DNA from: Niastella populi
GTDB lineage: Bacteria; Bacteroidota; Bacteroidia; Chitinophagales; Chitinophagaceae
Length of the DNA stretch: 64,000 nucleotides
Assembly: GCF_002078015.1 (NCBI RefSeq)
Contig: NZ_LWBP01000197.1
Coordinates: 1 to 64,000, forward strand
Direction of reading: 5' to 3'
Shown here: one piece after another, positions 35,542-44,797 of the stretch
How the letters are laid out: each line of letters begins with the position of its first letter
How positions within the stretch are numbered: the stretch's first letter is position 1
Notes under the pieces: model-generated
Seen by the model: the letters and a program-made list of their open reading frames with translations, nothing else
What the model was told of the DNA's origin: nothing
Databases searched by the model: none
Made by a program: the position numbers and the translations under genes

Positions 35542-37287
35542 TTAGTATAAAGGATTCTGTAACAGTTCGGGTGATTTGGCTATTTCAGATAAAGGCAGGG
35601 GCCACAGATACATGGCTTTGGTAAAATTGTGTTTTCTTACCGGAAATGGTTTATATACAACCCCCGGTCCGCGATTCACTTCCATCCCATGCATGGTGGC
35701 GTTATCGGTTTGTTCGGCGATCATCCAGCGGCGCACATCCCAAAACCGGAAGCCTTCAAAGGCCAGTTCCAGCCTTCTTTCATGCTGAATTATGGCGCGC
35801 ATCTGCTCACGGTTCAACCCAACCGGTAATTGAAAGGGGCGTAAGCCCGCGCGTTGCCTGATGGCTTCTATCGATTGGTATACTTCTGCCGTAGGCCCCG
35901 CAAACTCGTTGGTAGCTTCAGCGAAATTCAACACCACTTCTGCGTACCTGATAAGCGGCAGCACCCTGAGGGTATTACCAACACTGTTATTGATTACGTT
36001 GGGATCAACCATTTTATAGATGTACAACCCGGTGGGCGTGCCTTTATACACCGCATCGCCGCTGCTGGCCACAGCCGGGGTAACCGAGGTGTTGATGTAA
36101 AGTTGTACCGGAGAAGGCTGGTTGCTGCCAAAAGTTACCCGCAGCGTGGAGTCGTGAATGATAGAATATCCCAGCCGGGGATCGCGGTTGAGGTATGGAT
36201 TATTGGGGTCGTACCCCGAACCCGGGTCGGTAATGTTCAACCCATTGCTCATGGGAAAAGCATCAACCATTTCCTGGTAAGGGAAAGAACCGCCCGAGCC
36301 GCCACGCGAAGGCACATCCCACAACGACTCGAGGTATTTGTTGTCGCCCATCATGCGGTTCAGGATATACTCGGTGTTATAGCGTTTGGTGAACAATGCC
36401 TGGAAACCAAAACCCAGCTCACCGGGCTTTGAAGTAGAGTCAACATACAACTGGTAGGCATTGAGCGCAATTACCGCCCTGGCGGCATCGGCTGCCAGTT
36501 TCCAGCGGTTGAGATCGGCATCGGGATAGGCAACAACGGGCGCCAAATCAGCATTGCCGCCGGCAAGGCCGCCATTATTAAATAAGGGGCTTGCGGCAAA
36601 CAATAACAACCGGCACTTTACCGCCATACAGGCGCCTCTGCTTACCCGGCCATACTGCGAACCACTCCACGTAACCGGCAGCACTGCGCCGGCCGCATCG
36701 AGCTCAGCCAATACATAGTCTACACATTCGCGAAAGGTGTTGCGTTTTACATTGATGTTATCGGCCGATGTATAAATAGTATCGCCTATCAGCGGTACAC
36801 CGCCATAGTGTTGCAACAGCATGGTATAATACCAGGCACGGAGAAAACGGGCCTCAGCGGTAACCTGGGTTTTCAGGGCGCTGTTAAAAGGGATGACGGG
36901 TATATGTTTCAGGAACTGGTTTACCGCGCGGATATTGGAATAACAGATGCGCCACGCATCGTTGGGAACAATGGTGGGGTTCACCGACCCGGTGGCAAAC
37001 TGTATAAAACCGTTGGTGCTTGCGGCATTGGGGCCTTCGGCTTCATCACTGGCTGCTTCCAGCCCGGCCGCATAGCCGTTGCCCGCAAACCGGCGCGGGT
37101 CGGTAGCGAACCCGATATTTACATAAATATTATTAAGGAACTGCATGGCGTTCGAGCTGTCGGAGAAAGTGGTGTTCTCATCGAGACTGGTGGTTACCGT
37201 CTGATCGAGAAAACTCGTTTTCTTACAGGAAGAAAGAATAGCCGCCAACCCGGAAAACAGCAGTGCAGCAATAGCTAGTTTTTTCAT
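35542..37287 (-). CDS. SusD/RagB family lipoprotein (mannoside operon, first gene)
   Basis: The true start is the ATG at 37287 (MKKLAIAALLFSG); a 14-residue upward extension runs into the leader hairpin. The 581-residue lipoprotein has a lipobox LSSCKK, then SusD patterns ending in ERRLELAFEGFRFWDVRRW and LWPLPLSEI. It is the first gene of the nine-gene operon, which is odd because a SusC normally precedes it. No SusC is found upstream; the next genes that way are on the other strand. Confidence 0.92.
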   Translation of the reverse strand: MKKLAIAALLFSGLAAILSSCKKTSFLDQTVTTSLDENTTFSDSSNAMQFLNNIYVNIGFATDPRRFAGNGYAAGLEAASDEAEGPNAASTNGFIQFATGSVNPTIVPNDAWRICYSNIRAVNQFLKHIPVIPFNSALKTQVTAEARFLRAWYYTMLLQHYGGVPLIGDTIYTSADNINVKRNTFRECVDYVLAELDAAGAVLPVTWSGSQYGRVSRGACMAVKCRLLLFAASPLFNNGGLAGGNADLAPVVAYPDADLNRWKLAADAARAVIALNAYQLYVDSTSKPGELGFGFQALFTKRYNTEYILNRMMGDNKYLESLWDVPSRGGSGGSFPYQEMVDAFPMSNGLNITDPGSGYDPNNPYLNRDPRLGYSIIHDSTLRVTFGSNQPSPVQLYINTSVTPAVASSGDAVYKGTPTGLYIYKMVDPNVINNSVGNTLRVLPLIRYAEVVLNFAEATNEFAGPTAEVYQSIEAIRQRAGLRPFQLPVGLNREQMRAIIQHERRLELAFEGFRFWDVRRWMIAEQTDNATMHGMEVNRGPGVVYKPFPVRKHNFTKAMYLWPLPLSEIAKSPELLQNPLY

Positions 37288-37325
37288 CTGAAAATATTTA
37301 TTGAATGTTGGCCAGATGGAACTTA

Positions 37326-37377
37326 CCATGGCAAAATTTTCATTCCCCTGTGTGTGTTAATGAAAATTTTGCCATGG
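37326..37377. promoter_or_regulatory. Perfect 19-bp inverted repeat in the leader of the mannoside operon
   Basis: Arms at 37326-37344 and 37359-37377 are perfectly complementary, with a 14-base loop. Each arm begins or ends with CCATGG and contains CAAAATTTTC. It lies 39 bp upstream of the first susD start codon. There is no T-run on the operon strand, so it is more likely an mRNA hairpin or a dimeric protein-binding site than a simple terminator. Confidence 0.65.
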
Positions 37378-37781
37378 ACGTTTCATTATTTAGCATGTTT
37401 AAGCCTGGAGTATGGTAAAATTGTACAGGTTTTTAGCCCGGTTTTGCAGAAAGTTTTTTTGAATTGAGGTAGAAAAAGACCTGATTGCAGGTGTTGAATT
37501 GATCAACCGACTTAAAAAATGATCCGGGTGGCAATACCCGCAGAGAGGGGTAAGAAAGTGTTGCGAAAAGTGATTCCGATTGATGCCCCGGTAGTGGCAG
37601 AATGATGATTGCAATCTCATATACAAGCAATTAGCATTTAAAAATGAATGTGATCAGGCGCTTTTGATATTGGCTTTTTATAAAAGGCATATCGTTGTAG
37701 CCTGAATAAATGTAGAAAGAAAAACCATTTTTTATATACTTTTCTGCCTGAGCAAAAACAAGCAATGTTATAATAGTACAA
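37378..37781. other. Divergent intergenic region, no gene supported
   Basis: These 404 bp separate the mannoside operon from the Lgt-type gene and must hold both promoters. Two copies of TTGAATTGA lie at 37459 and 37494. Short open frames exist on both strands but none has a family pattern. No exact TAnnTTTG box was found. Confidence 0.5.
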
Positions 37782-38825
37782 ATGATTACACCTTTCGGAC
37801 TTTTCCTTTTACTGGGTTTTGTGGCTGCTTACGTTACTTTCAGGCTCGAGTACCGGCGAAAGGAAGCTGAAGGTATTATCAAACCTTTTGCGGCGCCAAC
37901 CCGTATCGTGCATCCGCTTTTGTGGGGGCTGGCGGGTTTTATTGCCGGCGCCAAACTCGTTTACTGGTGGCAGCATCGCTACCAGTATATTGGCACCCCG
38001 CAGGATTTTATCTTCTCTCTCCGGGGCAACCTTATTGCAGGCCTGGTGTGTGGCCTGGCGGTGTGGCTGATAGCCAAACGGCGGTCATCGCCCAAAACAG
38101 TGACCGAAGTAGTGCATCCCTACCAGTTGATGGATCGGCTGTTGTTGTATTGCGGGTTGTTTGGTTTTGCCGGGGCAGTTCTTTTTGCCAAACTCGAAGA
38201 TGCGGCTGCACATAGATCGATCGTTGCCTTCAACGGACTTAATTATTATGGCGGGCTTATAGCGGGGGCGCTCACTTATTTATACATCAACAAACGGTAT
38301 GGCATTCGAGCCGCCATTGCTGCGGATATCGGCAGCCCCGGTATGATGCTGGCCTATGCGGTTGGCCGGATAGGTTGTCATGTGGCCGGTGACGGCGACT
38401 GGGGTATTGTAAATGAACAAACGAAGCCCGTGTGGTTACCTGCCTGGTTATGGACTTCGCGTTATGCGCATAACAGTGCGCATCAGGGTATTTATATTCC
38501 CGGCTGCACCGGCAGTAACTGCACCATACTGCCTGAACCTGTTTACCCGACCCCATTATATGAGGCCATTATATGTTTCGGCCTGTTTTTACTGCTGTGG
38601 AAACTGCGCCGTTCAATAAAAATACCAGGAAATCTTTTTGCATATTTTGCCATCCTCAACGGTGTTGAACGATTTGCGATAGAATTTATCCGCGTCAATC
38701 CCCGCTATGCTATCGGCCCCTGGAATCTAAGCCAGGCACAGATTATCGCAGTAGGCTGGATGTTAACCGGCCTTACCGTGCTCCTGCTTTTCCAACGGAA
38801 AAACAGTAGTACTATTTTACCATAG
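37782..38825 (+). CDS. Prolipoprotein diacylglyceryl transferase family protein (Lgt-type)
   Basis: The 347-residue polytopic protein shows Lgt features: several membrane helices, LNYYGGLIAG (about 150-160, the position of the HGGL motif) and AVGRIGCHVAGDGDWG (about 191-206, matching the Lgt signature with the essential Arg), then VERFAIEFIRVNPR near 305. Lgt transfers diacylglyceryl from phosphatidylglycerol to the lipobox Cys. The enzyme is followed 84 bp later by an Lnt-type enzyme, so both acylation steps are encoded together. Whether this is the only Lgt of the cell or a second one cannot be seen from this window. Confidence 0.85.
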   Translation: MITPFGLFLLLGFVAAYVTFRLEYRRKEAEGIIKPFAAPTRIVHPLLWGLAGFIAGAKLVYWWQHRYQYIGTPQDFIFSLRGNLIAGLVCGLAVWLIAKRRSSPKTVTEVVHPYQLMDRLLLYCGLFGFAGAVLFAKLEDAAAHRSIVAFNGLNYYGGLIAGALTYLYINKRYGIRAAIAADIGSPGMMLAYAVGRIGCHVAGDGDWGIVNEQTKPVWLPAWLWTSRYAHNSAHQGIYIPGCTGSNCTILPEPVYPTPLYEAIICFGLFLLLWKLRRSIKIPGNLFAYFAILNGVERFAIEFIRVNPRYAIGPWNLSQAQIIAVGWMLTGLTVLLLFQRKNSSTILP

Positions 38826-38909
38826 CTCAAATTCCCGTTGATAAAAAAGTATTCAATTCCAGGTTAAGCACTTACTTTTAGCGTATACTTCACCGCTGAT
38901 TGCCTGCTT

Positions 38910-40367
38910 ATGAACCGTTACACACCAATATGGGGAGCCATTGCTTCGGGCCTGTGCCTGTTTATAGCCATGCAGTACACGGTGTTTTTCCTGGCCTGGC
39001 TGGCGTTGGTTCCGGTATTGATCCCTTTGTTCAATCGTTCTTCGCTTACGCCTTTTCGTGCCGGTTTGTTCTTGGGCGGAACAATTGCCTGCCTTGCTTT
39101 TGCCTGGATGATCGCGGGCATTCATGCTTTTACCGGGTTAGCATCGGGTTATGGCATAGCGCTTTTCCTTTTATGTGCAGTGTTGTTTGCCGGCGGTTGT
39201 GCGGTGGTGTTATGGCTGTCGTTCAGGATACCACATCCTTTATTTATTGCAGCCGGATGGACGCTGGCAGAAATGGCCTTGCAATGGGCGGCCGGCGGGT
39301 TGCCGTGGTTTCTTTTGCATGCCGGCAATGCGGTGTCGGCCAACCTGTATGCCATTCAGCCGGCAGCTGTAACAGGCGTTGCAGGCCTCAGCTTTGTGAT
39401 AGTATGGGTGAACGCGCTTATTGCAAAGGCAATAGCCGGTCGCAGCTACAAACAATTATGGCTTCCCGGCGCCCTGTTCATTGGCTATTTATGCTGGGGC
39501 TGGCTGCTGTTGTATTTATTTGAGCGCTCAGAAAACAACCACCCGCAGCAGCCATTTAAACTGGCCATTCTGCAACAAAACATTCCGCCCGAAATACAGT
39601 GGAACCAAACCAATGGCAATGCGCTGGTGCAACAACTGCTGCAACAGGAACGGCAGTGCATAGCCCAACAACCCAATATGATCCTGTGGTCTGAATCGGC
39701 CATCCCCTGGACGTATTCGCCCGATGACGATCTTATAAAAGAACTGATGCACAACTCAGCGCCGGCCAACATTTCGCATATACTGGGGATGAATACCGCT
39801 ATTACCGGTGATGTTGTTTGTAATTCTGCTTATTGTTTACTACCCGGTGGCCGGGCCGCCGGCCGTTATGATAAAACAACCCCATTGCTGTTTATAGAAC
39901 AACCCTGGCAGGGCTGGCTGCTGCCTTTCTTTTCGGCCAACGGTTATTCGGTACAACCCGGCAAAAACAACCTGCCGCTTGCAACGCCTTATGGAAAAGC
40001 GGGTGTCCTTATTTGTAATGAATCGGCCCTGCCGGCTGCGGCAGCTGCCACAGTTCGGCAGGGCGCGCAATTCCTGTTGAACTTAAGCAACGACGGCTGG
40101 TTCAGAGATACCTGGCTGGTGAACAGTCATTTTTATAATGCACGGTTGCGGGCAGTGGAAACCCGGAAAGACCTTGCCATCAATAGCAATAATGGACGAA
40201 GCGGTCTGGTAAGCGCATCGGGCCGCATCAGCGAAGAAACGCTTGTTAGGATTCGCCCCAATACCGTTCAACCCGTTGCCGTGCGTTACCCGCTGCTGCC
40301 AGCCTGTATTTGTATACTCAGTTTACTCTTTACCATAGTCATAAACCAGAAAACCAAATTAACATGA
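38910..40367 (+). CDS. lnt: Apolipoprotein N-acyltransferase (Lnt-type)
   Basis: The 485-residue protein has an N-terminal block of membrane helices (about 1-200) and a nitrilase domain. The Lnt catalytic triad is visible as Glu in WSESAIPW (about 262), Lys in RYDKTTPLLF (about 320) and Cys in VLICNESALP (about 370). Lnt adds the third acyl chain to the N-terminus of lipoproteins in the inner membrane. The usual ICYE around the Cys is ICNE here. The stop overlaps the next ATG by ATGA, coupling it to an exported protein gene. It works after the Lgt step encoded just upstream. Confidence 0.87.
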   Translation: MNRYTPIWGAIASGLCLFIAMQYTVFFLAWLALVPVLIPLFNRSSLTPFRAGLFLGGTIACLAFAWMIAGIHAFTGLASGYGIALFLLCAVLFAGGCAVVLWLSFRIPHPLFIAAGWTLAEMALQWAAGGLPWFLLHAGNAVSANLYAIQPAAVTGVAGLSFVIVWVNALIAKAIAGRSYKQLWLPGALFIGYLCWGWLLLYLFERSENNHPQQPFKLAILQQNIPPEIQWNQTNGNALVQQLLQQERQCIAQQPNMILWSESAIPWTYSPDDDLIKELMHNSAPANISHILGMNTAITGDVVCNSAYCLLPGGRAAGRYDKTTPLLFIEQPWQGWLLPFFSANGYSVQPGKNNLPLATPYGKAGVLICNESALPAAAAATVRQGAQFLLNLSNDGWFRDTWLVNSHFYNARLRAVETRKDLAINSNNGRSGLVSASGRISEETLVRIRPNTVQPVAVRYPLLPACICILSLLFTIVINQKTKLT

Positions 40368-42289
40368 GATCAAAACGATTACTTGCCTTATGTGTGTTGC
40401 TGTTTGCCATCAGCAGCCAGGTTACTGCCAGCTTTAGCCAGGCGCACTGGCGCTGGCGTAAAGACAACGCCTCAGAAAAAAATGCTACCTGGCTTAGTCC
40501 GCAGGACTTCCCCTCTACCCTGCCTTTTGTTGCGGGAGAGCCGATACGCCTTCGTTTGGAGGTATATAACAGTCTGGGCAATACCGAGACCGGCGTGGTG
40601 AACCTGCAATACCAGCGGGGCAGTGGCGGCTGGACCACTATTAGCAACACCAGTGCCGGCAGGGATTTTGTAATAGCAGGTTCCAGCCCGTTTGTAACGG
40701 ACAAACAGCCTACCACTTTACAGATCCGCGATGACGGCGCAGGCACTTTTACGGGCGGAAAGGTGCTGGTAAGTACCTGGCAATTTACCGATACCATCAA
40801 TGCAGGCACCCGAAAAGAATATGAATGGTGCATTAAACCCACTAATTCCCTATCGAGAGACAGTACGTATCAGTTTCGGCTGACATTTACCGGTACCCAG
40901 GATGCATTGGAGTATGTTTCGCCGGTACCTGTAATGATGTACCGCGCCAACACCACCATTCCCGGTAATGCGGGTATTTATAAAGATCCGCAGGTAACCG
41001 CTTTCTTCGACAGAAAAAGCGGCTGGATCGCCAGTGATGGCGCACTCACCATTCCGCTCTCAGACGGACGTGTGCTTTGGGCCATGAACGATAGTTATAT
41101 CGATCACCTCGATACGGTGGCCGGTACCATTCCCTGTCTTTTCCAGGTACGCAATGCGGCGCTTGTTCAACCGCTGGGAAACTGGAACTGGACAGCTACC
41201 AGCACCCGCATTGGCAGCGCGCCGGGCATACCGAGCCTGTTCAAGAACAATACCGATGACAACTACCTGTTGTGGCCAACCGGAGGTTATCAATGGGGCG
41301 ATACGGTGTATGTGTACAACAGCAATATCAAAAACTCAAACGAAGGACTTGGTTTTACCAGGGGCGGTAACGACTTCATTGGTAAAATGGTAATGCCCGG
41401 TTTAAATGTAACCGGCTTCGACGCCCTGCCAGATTTCAACGATATCACGTTTGGAGTAGGTTTTCATACCACCGAACCGGGGAATTATATTTATACCTGG
41501 GGCATACAGGGTGCGTTTATTACCAGCAATATTGTAGTGGCGCGTTTTCCCAAAAACAATCCCCGTGCCCCCTGGCAATTCTGGAACGGCGCGGTCTGGG
41601 ATACTGCCGTTTCACATATTGCGCCCATTACCACAGGCGCCAGCAATGGCGTTTATGTAGCCAAAGTACGTAATAAATATGTGGCGCTTAGCACCGAATT
41701 CAGTGTGAACTGCGATGCCGGCACCCGTATTTATGTGGCAACGAGCAACAGCATTACGGGGCCGTTCACCAATAAAAAAGTATTATATACCATACCGGAT
41801 AACGAATTAGGGCATACGCCTTTCTTTTATGCGCCGGCCCTTCACCCTGAGTATATCAATTCAAATAACGAGATCCTTATCACGTACGATATCAATACCT
41901 ATAGTAACTGCCTGCCCCATTGCATCAACAACGGGTTCAACCCCGATTACTATCGCCCGCGCGGCATCAGAGTGCCCTTGCAACTGATCGATTCAGGCAT
42001 TGCTGTAACCGGATCGTATAACCGGTTCCACGCCAATCGCTGCAGGTTACTGGTTTATCCCAACCCGGTGCGTTCCCGAATCACTGCAGCGCTGGAAGGG
42101 TTCAGGGGGCGGCAGGCAAATGTGATTTTGCGTAATACAAGGGGCCAGGTAGTTTATACAAACAGGATGGCTATCAGCCATTCTTCCACTATAAATATCA
42201 ATGTACCCAAAGGATTACCGCAAGGCACATATGTGCTGCAGGTAAGTAACGAAGAATACCACCAGGTTACCAAAGTATTGCTTCAATGA
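40364..42289 (+). CDS. Exported beta-propeller protein (DUF5005/DUF4185-like) with type IX secretion C-terminal domain
   Basis: The start at 40364 gives MRSKRLLALCVLLFAISSQV, a proper signal peptide, and overlaps the lnt stop. Of 641 residues, about 20-190 form a beta-sandwich. About 190-550 resemble a five-bladed propeller of DUF5005/DUF4185 type, with GWIASDGALTIPLSDGRVLW and later repeated W and G turns. The last 85 residues are a type A T9SS sorting domain: LVYPNPVRSRITAAL, GQVVYTN, GTYVLQVSN and TKVLL. So it is secreted across the outer membrane and probably anchored. The function is likely carbohydrate binding or cleavage; no catalytic residues are assigned. Confidence 0.75.
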   Translation: MRSKRLLALCVLLFAISSQVTASFSQAHWRWRKDNASEKNATWLSPQDFPSTLPFVAGEPIRLRLEVYNSLGNTETGVVNLQYQRGSGGWTTISNTSAGRDFVIAGSSPFVTDKQPTTLQIRDDGAGTFTGGKVLVSTWQFTDTINAGTRKEYEWCIKPTNSLSRDSTYQFRLTFTGTQDALEYVSPVPVMMYRANTTIPGNAGIYKDPQVTAFFDRKSGWIASDGALTIPLSDGRVLWAMNDSYIDHLDTVAGTIPCLFQVRNAALVQPLGNWNWTATSTRIGSAPGIPSLFKNNTDDNYLLWPTGGYQWGDTVYVYNSNIKNSNEGLGFTRGGNDFIGKMVMPGLNVTGFDALPDFNDITFGVGFHTTEPGNYIYTWGIQGAFITSNIVVARFPKNNPRAPWQFWNGAVWDTAVSHIAPITTGASNGVYVAKVRNKYVALSTEFSVNCDAGTRIYVATSNSITGPFTNKKVLYTIPDNELGHTPFFYAPALHPEYINSNNEILITYDINTYSNCLPHCINNGFNPDYYRPRGIRVPLQLIDSGIAVTGSYNRFHANRCRLLVYPNPVRSRITAALEGFRGRQANVILRNTRGQVVYTNRMAISHSSTININVPKGLPQGTYVLQVSNEEYHQVTKVLLQ

Positions 42290-42332
42290 ACTACCAATAA
42301 CAAACATAGATCCCGAACATTAAATTAAATAA

Positions 42333-44681
42333 ATGAACCGCCTGTTCTCCATCATCACATTCGTAACCCTTTTTTTTAACCCAACCGGTAAGGCCACACC
42401 CCTGCCCGCCAGCTGGAATGCCAGCTGGATTGCTGCGCCGGGTGATGACGGACGGGAATACGGCGTATATTATTTTCGAAAACAGCTTGAGCTGGCAGCC
42501 AGGCCGGCCAGTTTCATCGTTCATGTTTCGGCCGACAACAGGTATAAATTATATGTAAACGATAGCCTGGTTTCGCTTGGTCCAACAAGAGGCGACCTGT
42601 ATAACTGGAATTATGAAACGGTTGACCTGGCGCCCTTTTTATTGGCAGGAAAAAATATAGTAGCAGCCATTGTATGGAATGAAGCCAGTCACCGGCCCGA
42701 AGCCCAGATGAGTTTCCGTACGGCGTTTATTATACAGGGCAACGCTGGCGCAGAAGAAAAACTCAACACCAACAACAGCTGGAAATGCAAACGCGACCTC
42801 GCTTACCAGCCTATAGGCGGATTTTTTGCAGCAAGCGTTGGTGAACTGGTTGACAGAAACAAAACGGTCAATCACTGGACAGCCGCCGGCTTTGATGACA
42901 GTGCATGGCCGCTTGCGAATAAACTGATCGATGGCCAGCCCAAAGGTTTATCGGATGGGTTTGGGTGGATGCTGGTGCCTTCACCTTTGCCGCCCCGGGA
43001 AATGACGTACCAGCGGATCCCGGTTGTACGGAAGGTCACCGGCATACCAATTCCTGCAGGCTTCCCGGCAGTAAAAACCGTGGTGACCATACCTGCAAAT
43101 ACAACGGCCACTTTACTACTCGATCAAACGTTTTTGACGAATGCCTATGTAACGATGCGTTTCAGCAAAGGGAAAAATGCAGGTATCTCTTTGCGTTATG
43201 CAGAATCGATGGTGGTTGAATTCAACCAATACGGCGCCCGGAAGGGCAACAGGAATGAGATTGAAGGAAAGCTCTTTTCGGGGCGAAAAGACAGCCTGGT
43301 ATCCGACGGCACCAATGACCAGGTTTATACCAACCTGAACTTCCGCACCTTCCGGTATATTCAGTTGCTGGTGCAAACGCAAAACGAACCGCTTACCATC
43401 GATGATCTCTATGGCACCTTTACGGGATATCCTTTTCAGGAGCCGGCCCGTTTTGTTACCGGTGATACGGGCATCGACAAGATCCTTGACATTGGCTGGC
43501 GCACGGCCCGCTTAAATGCGTGGGAGACGTATATGGACTGCCCCTATTACGAGCAGCTGCAATACATTGGCGATACGCGGGTACAGGCGATGATCACCTA
43601 TTACAACAGCAGTGATAACCGGTTGCCCCGTAACGCTATTGAACTCATTGACCATTCGCGGTTGCCAGACGGCGTTACGCTTAGCCGTTACCCATCGAAA
43701 GGCACGCAGATCATTTCTACCTTTTCGTTATGGTATATTGGCATGTTGCACGACTACTGGTGGTACCGCGGCGACAGCGCGTTCATCGCCGACAAGCTAC
43801 CGGGCGCAAGAGCCATTCTTGATTTCTTCGGCAAATACCAGGAAGCCGATGGCTCATTAAAAAATACGCCGTACTGGACCTTTGTCGACTGGGCCAATGG
43901 ACCCAACTGGTCAGTAGGTTCACCACCCAAAGGAACAGATGGCAGTTCAGCTATTCTCGACCTGCAGCTGTTGTGGGCTTACCAATGGGCCGCTGCTTTG
44001 GAAAGCAAAATGGGACTGGAATACTACAGCAACTCTTATCTGAAAAAAGCAGCGCAGCTAAAACAAACCATCCAGCGTAAATACTGGAATGTGCGGCGTG
44101 GAATGTATGCCGATACCAGGGAACAGAACAGTTTTTCGCAGCATGCCAATTCACTGGCCATTCTTACCGGCGTGATAAATAAAGATGGCATGAGCACGTT
44201 GGCCAAACGCACGCTGGCCGACACAACGTTGACACAATGCACCATCTACTTTAAATATTACCAGCACCAGGCGCTGGTGAAGGCAGGTTTGGGCAACGGG
44301 TATATGAACTGGTTAGATATCTGGTATAAGAACATAGCGGCCGGTTTAACCACCTGGACGGAGGACAGTAATATTGACTATACCCGAAGTGATTGCCATG
44401 CCTGGGGCAGTAGTCCGAACATCGAGTTCTTCAGAACGGTATTGGGTATAGACAGCGATGCGCCGGGTTTTGGTACAATCAGGATAGAACCGCACCCTGG
44501 AAAACTCACGAAGCTGGCCGGTGAAATGCCGCATCCCAATGGAAAGATCGTTGTAAGTTACCAGTTGGAAAATGGTAAATGGACGATGCGCATTCAATTG
44601 CCGGCCCGCACATCGGGCAAATTTATCTGGAAAGGAAAAGTGTATGCGCTGGAGGCGGGGGAAAATAAATTAATGATTTGA
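42333..44681 (+). CDS. GH78-type alpha-L-rhamnosidase, secreted
   Basis: This 782-residue protein has a signal peptide, an N-terminal beta-sandwich with the carbohydrate-binding pattern (NASWIAAPG, then ADNRYKLYVNDSLVSLGPTR), an (alpha/alpha)6 barrel with DCPYYEQLQYIGD (about 400, the GH78 general-acid region) and TWTEDSNIDYTRSDCHAWG (about 672-690), and a C-terminal beta domain. GH78 enzymes remove alpha-L-rhamnose with inversion. It follows the propeller gene by 43 bp and probably shares its transcript. No SusC/SusD lies nearby. Confidence 0.85.
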   Translation: MNRLFSIITFVTLFFNPTGKATPLPASWNASWIAAPGDDGREYGVYYFRKQLELAARPASFIVHVSADNRYKLYVNDSLVSLGPTRGDLYNWNYETVDLAPFLLAGKNIVAAIVWNEASHRPEAQMSFRTAFIIQGNAGAEEKLNTNNSWKCKRDLAYQPIGGFFAASVGELVDRNKTVNHWTAAGFDDSAWPLANKLIDGQPKGLSDGFGWMLVPSPLPPREMTYQRIPVVRKVTGIPIPAGFPAVKTVVTIPANTTATLLLDQTFLTNAYVTMRFSKGKNAGISLRYAESMVVEFNQYGARKGNRNEIEGKLFSGRKDSLVSDGTNDQVYTNLNFRTFRYIQLLVQTQNEPLTIDDLYGTFTGYPFQEPARFVTGDTGIDKILDIGWRTARLNAWETYMDCPYYEQLQYIGDTRVQAMITYYNSSDNRLPRNAIELIDHSRLPDGVTLSRYPSKGTQIISTFSLWYIGMLHDYWWYRGDSAFIADKLPGARAILDFFGKYQEADGSLKNTPYWTFVDWANGPNWSVGSPPKGTDGSSAILDLQLLWAYQWAAALESKMGLEYYSNSYLKKAAQLKQTIQRKYWNVRRGMYADTREQNSFSQHANSLAILTGVINKDGMSTLAKRTLADTTLTQCTIYFKYYQHQALVKAGLGNGYMNWLDIWYKNIAAGLTTWTEDSNIDYTRSDCHAWGSSPNIEFFRTVLGIDSDAPGFGTIRIEPHPGKLTKLAGEMPHPNGKIVVSYQLENGKWTMRIQLPARTSGKFIWKGKVYALEAGENKLMI

Positions 44682-44797
44682 AATCAAAGCCGGGCAGAAG
44701 TGTAAAAAAAGGCGCCCGTCTCCGGTTGCACTATTAACTTTGCGGGCTGCAGCTTAGATGCGGAGAATGCTTTCCCTACTGTCGAAATTAAATTGGG

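Noticed and set aside
37399-37626. Minus-strand frame of 75 residues upstream of the mannoside operon
   Set aside because: Low complexity, no signal or family pattern; it lies in the presumed promoter region.
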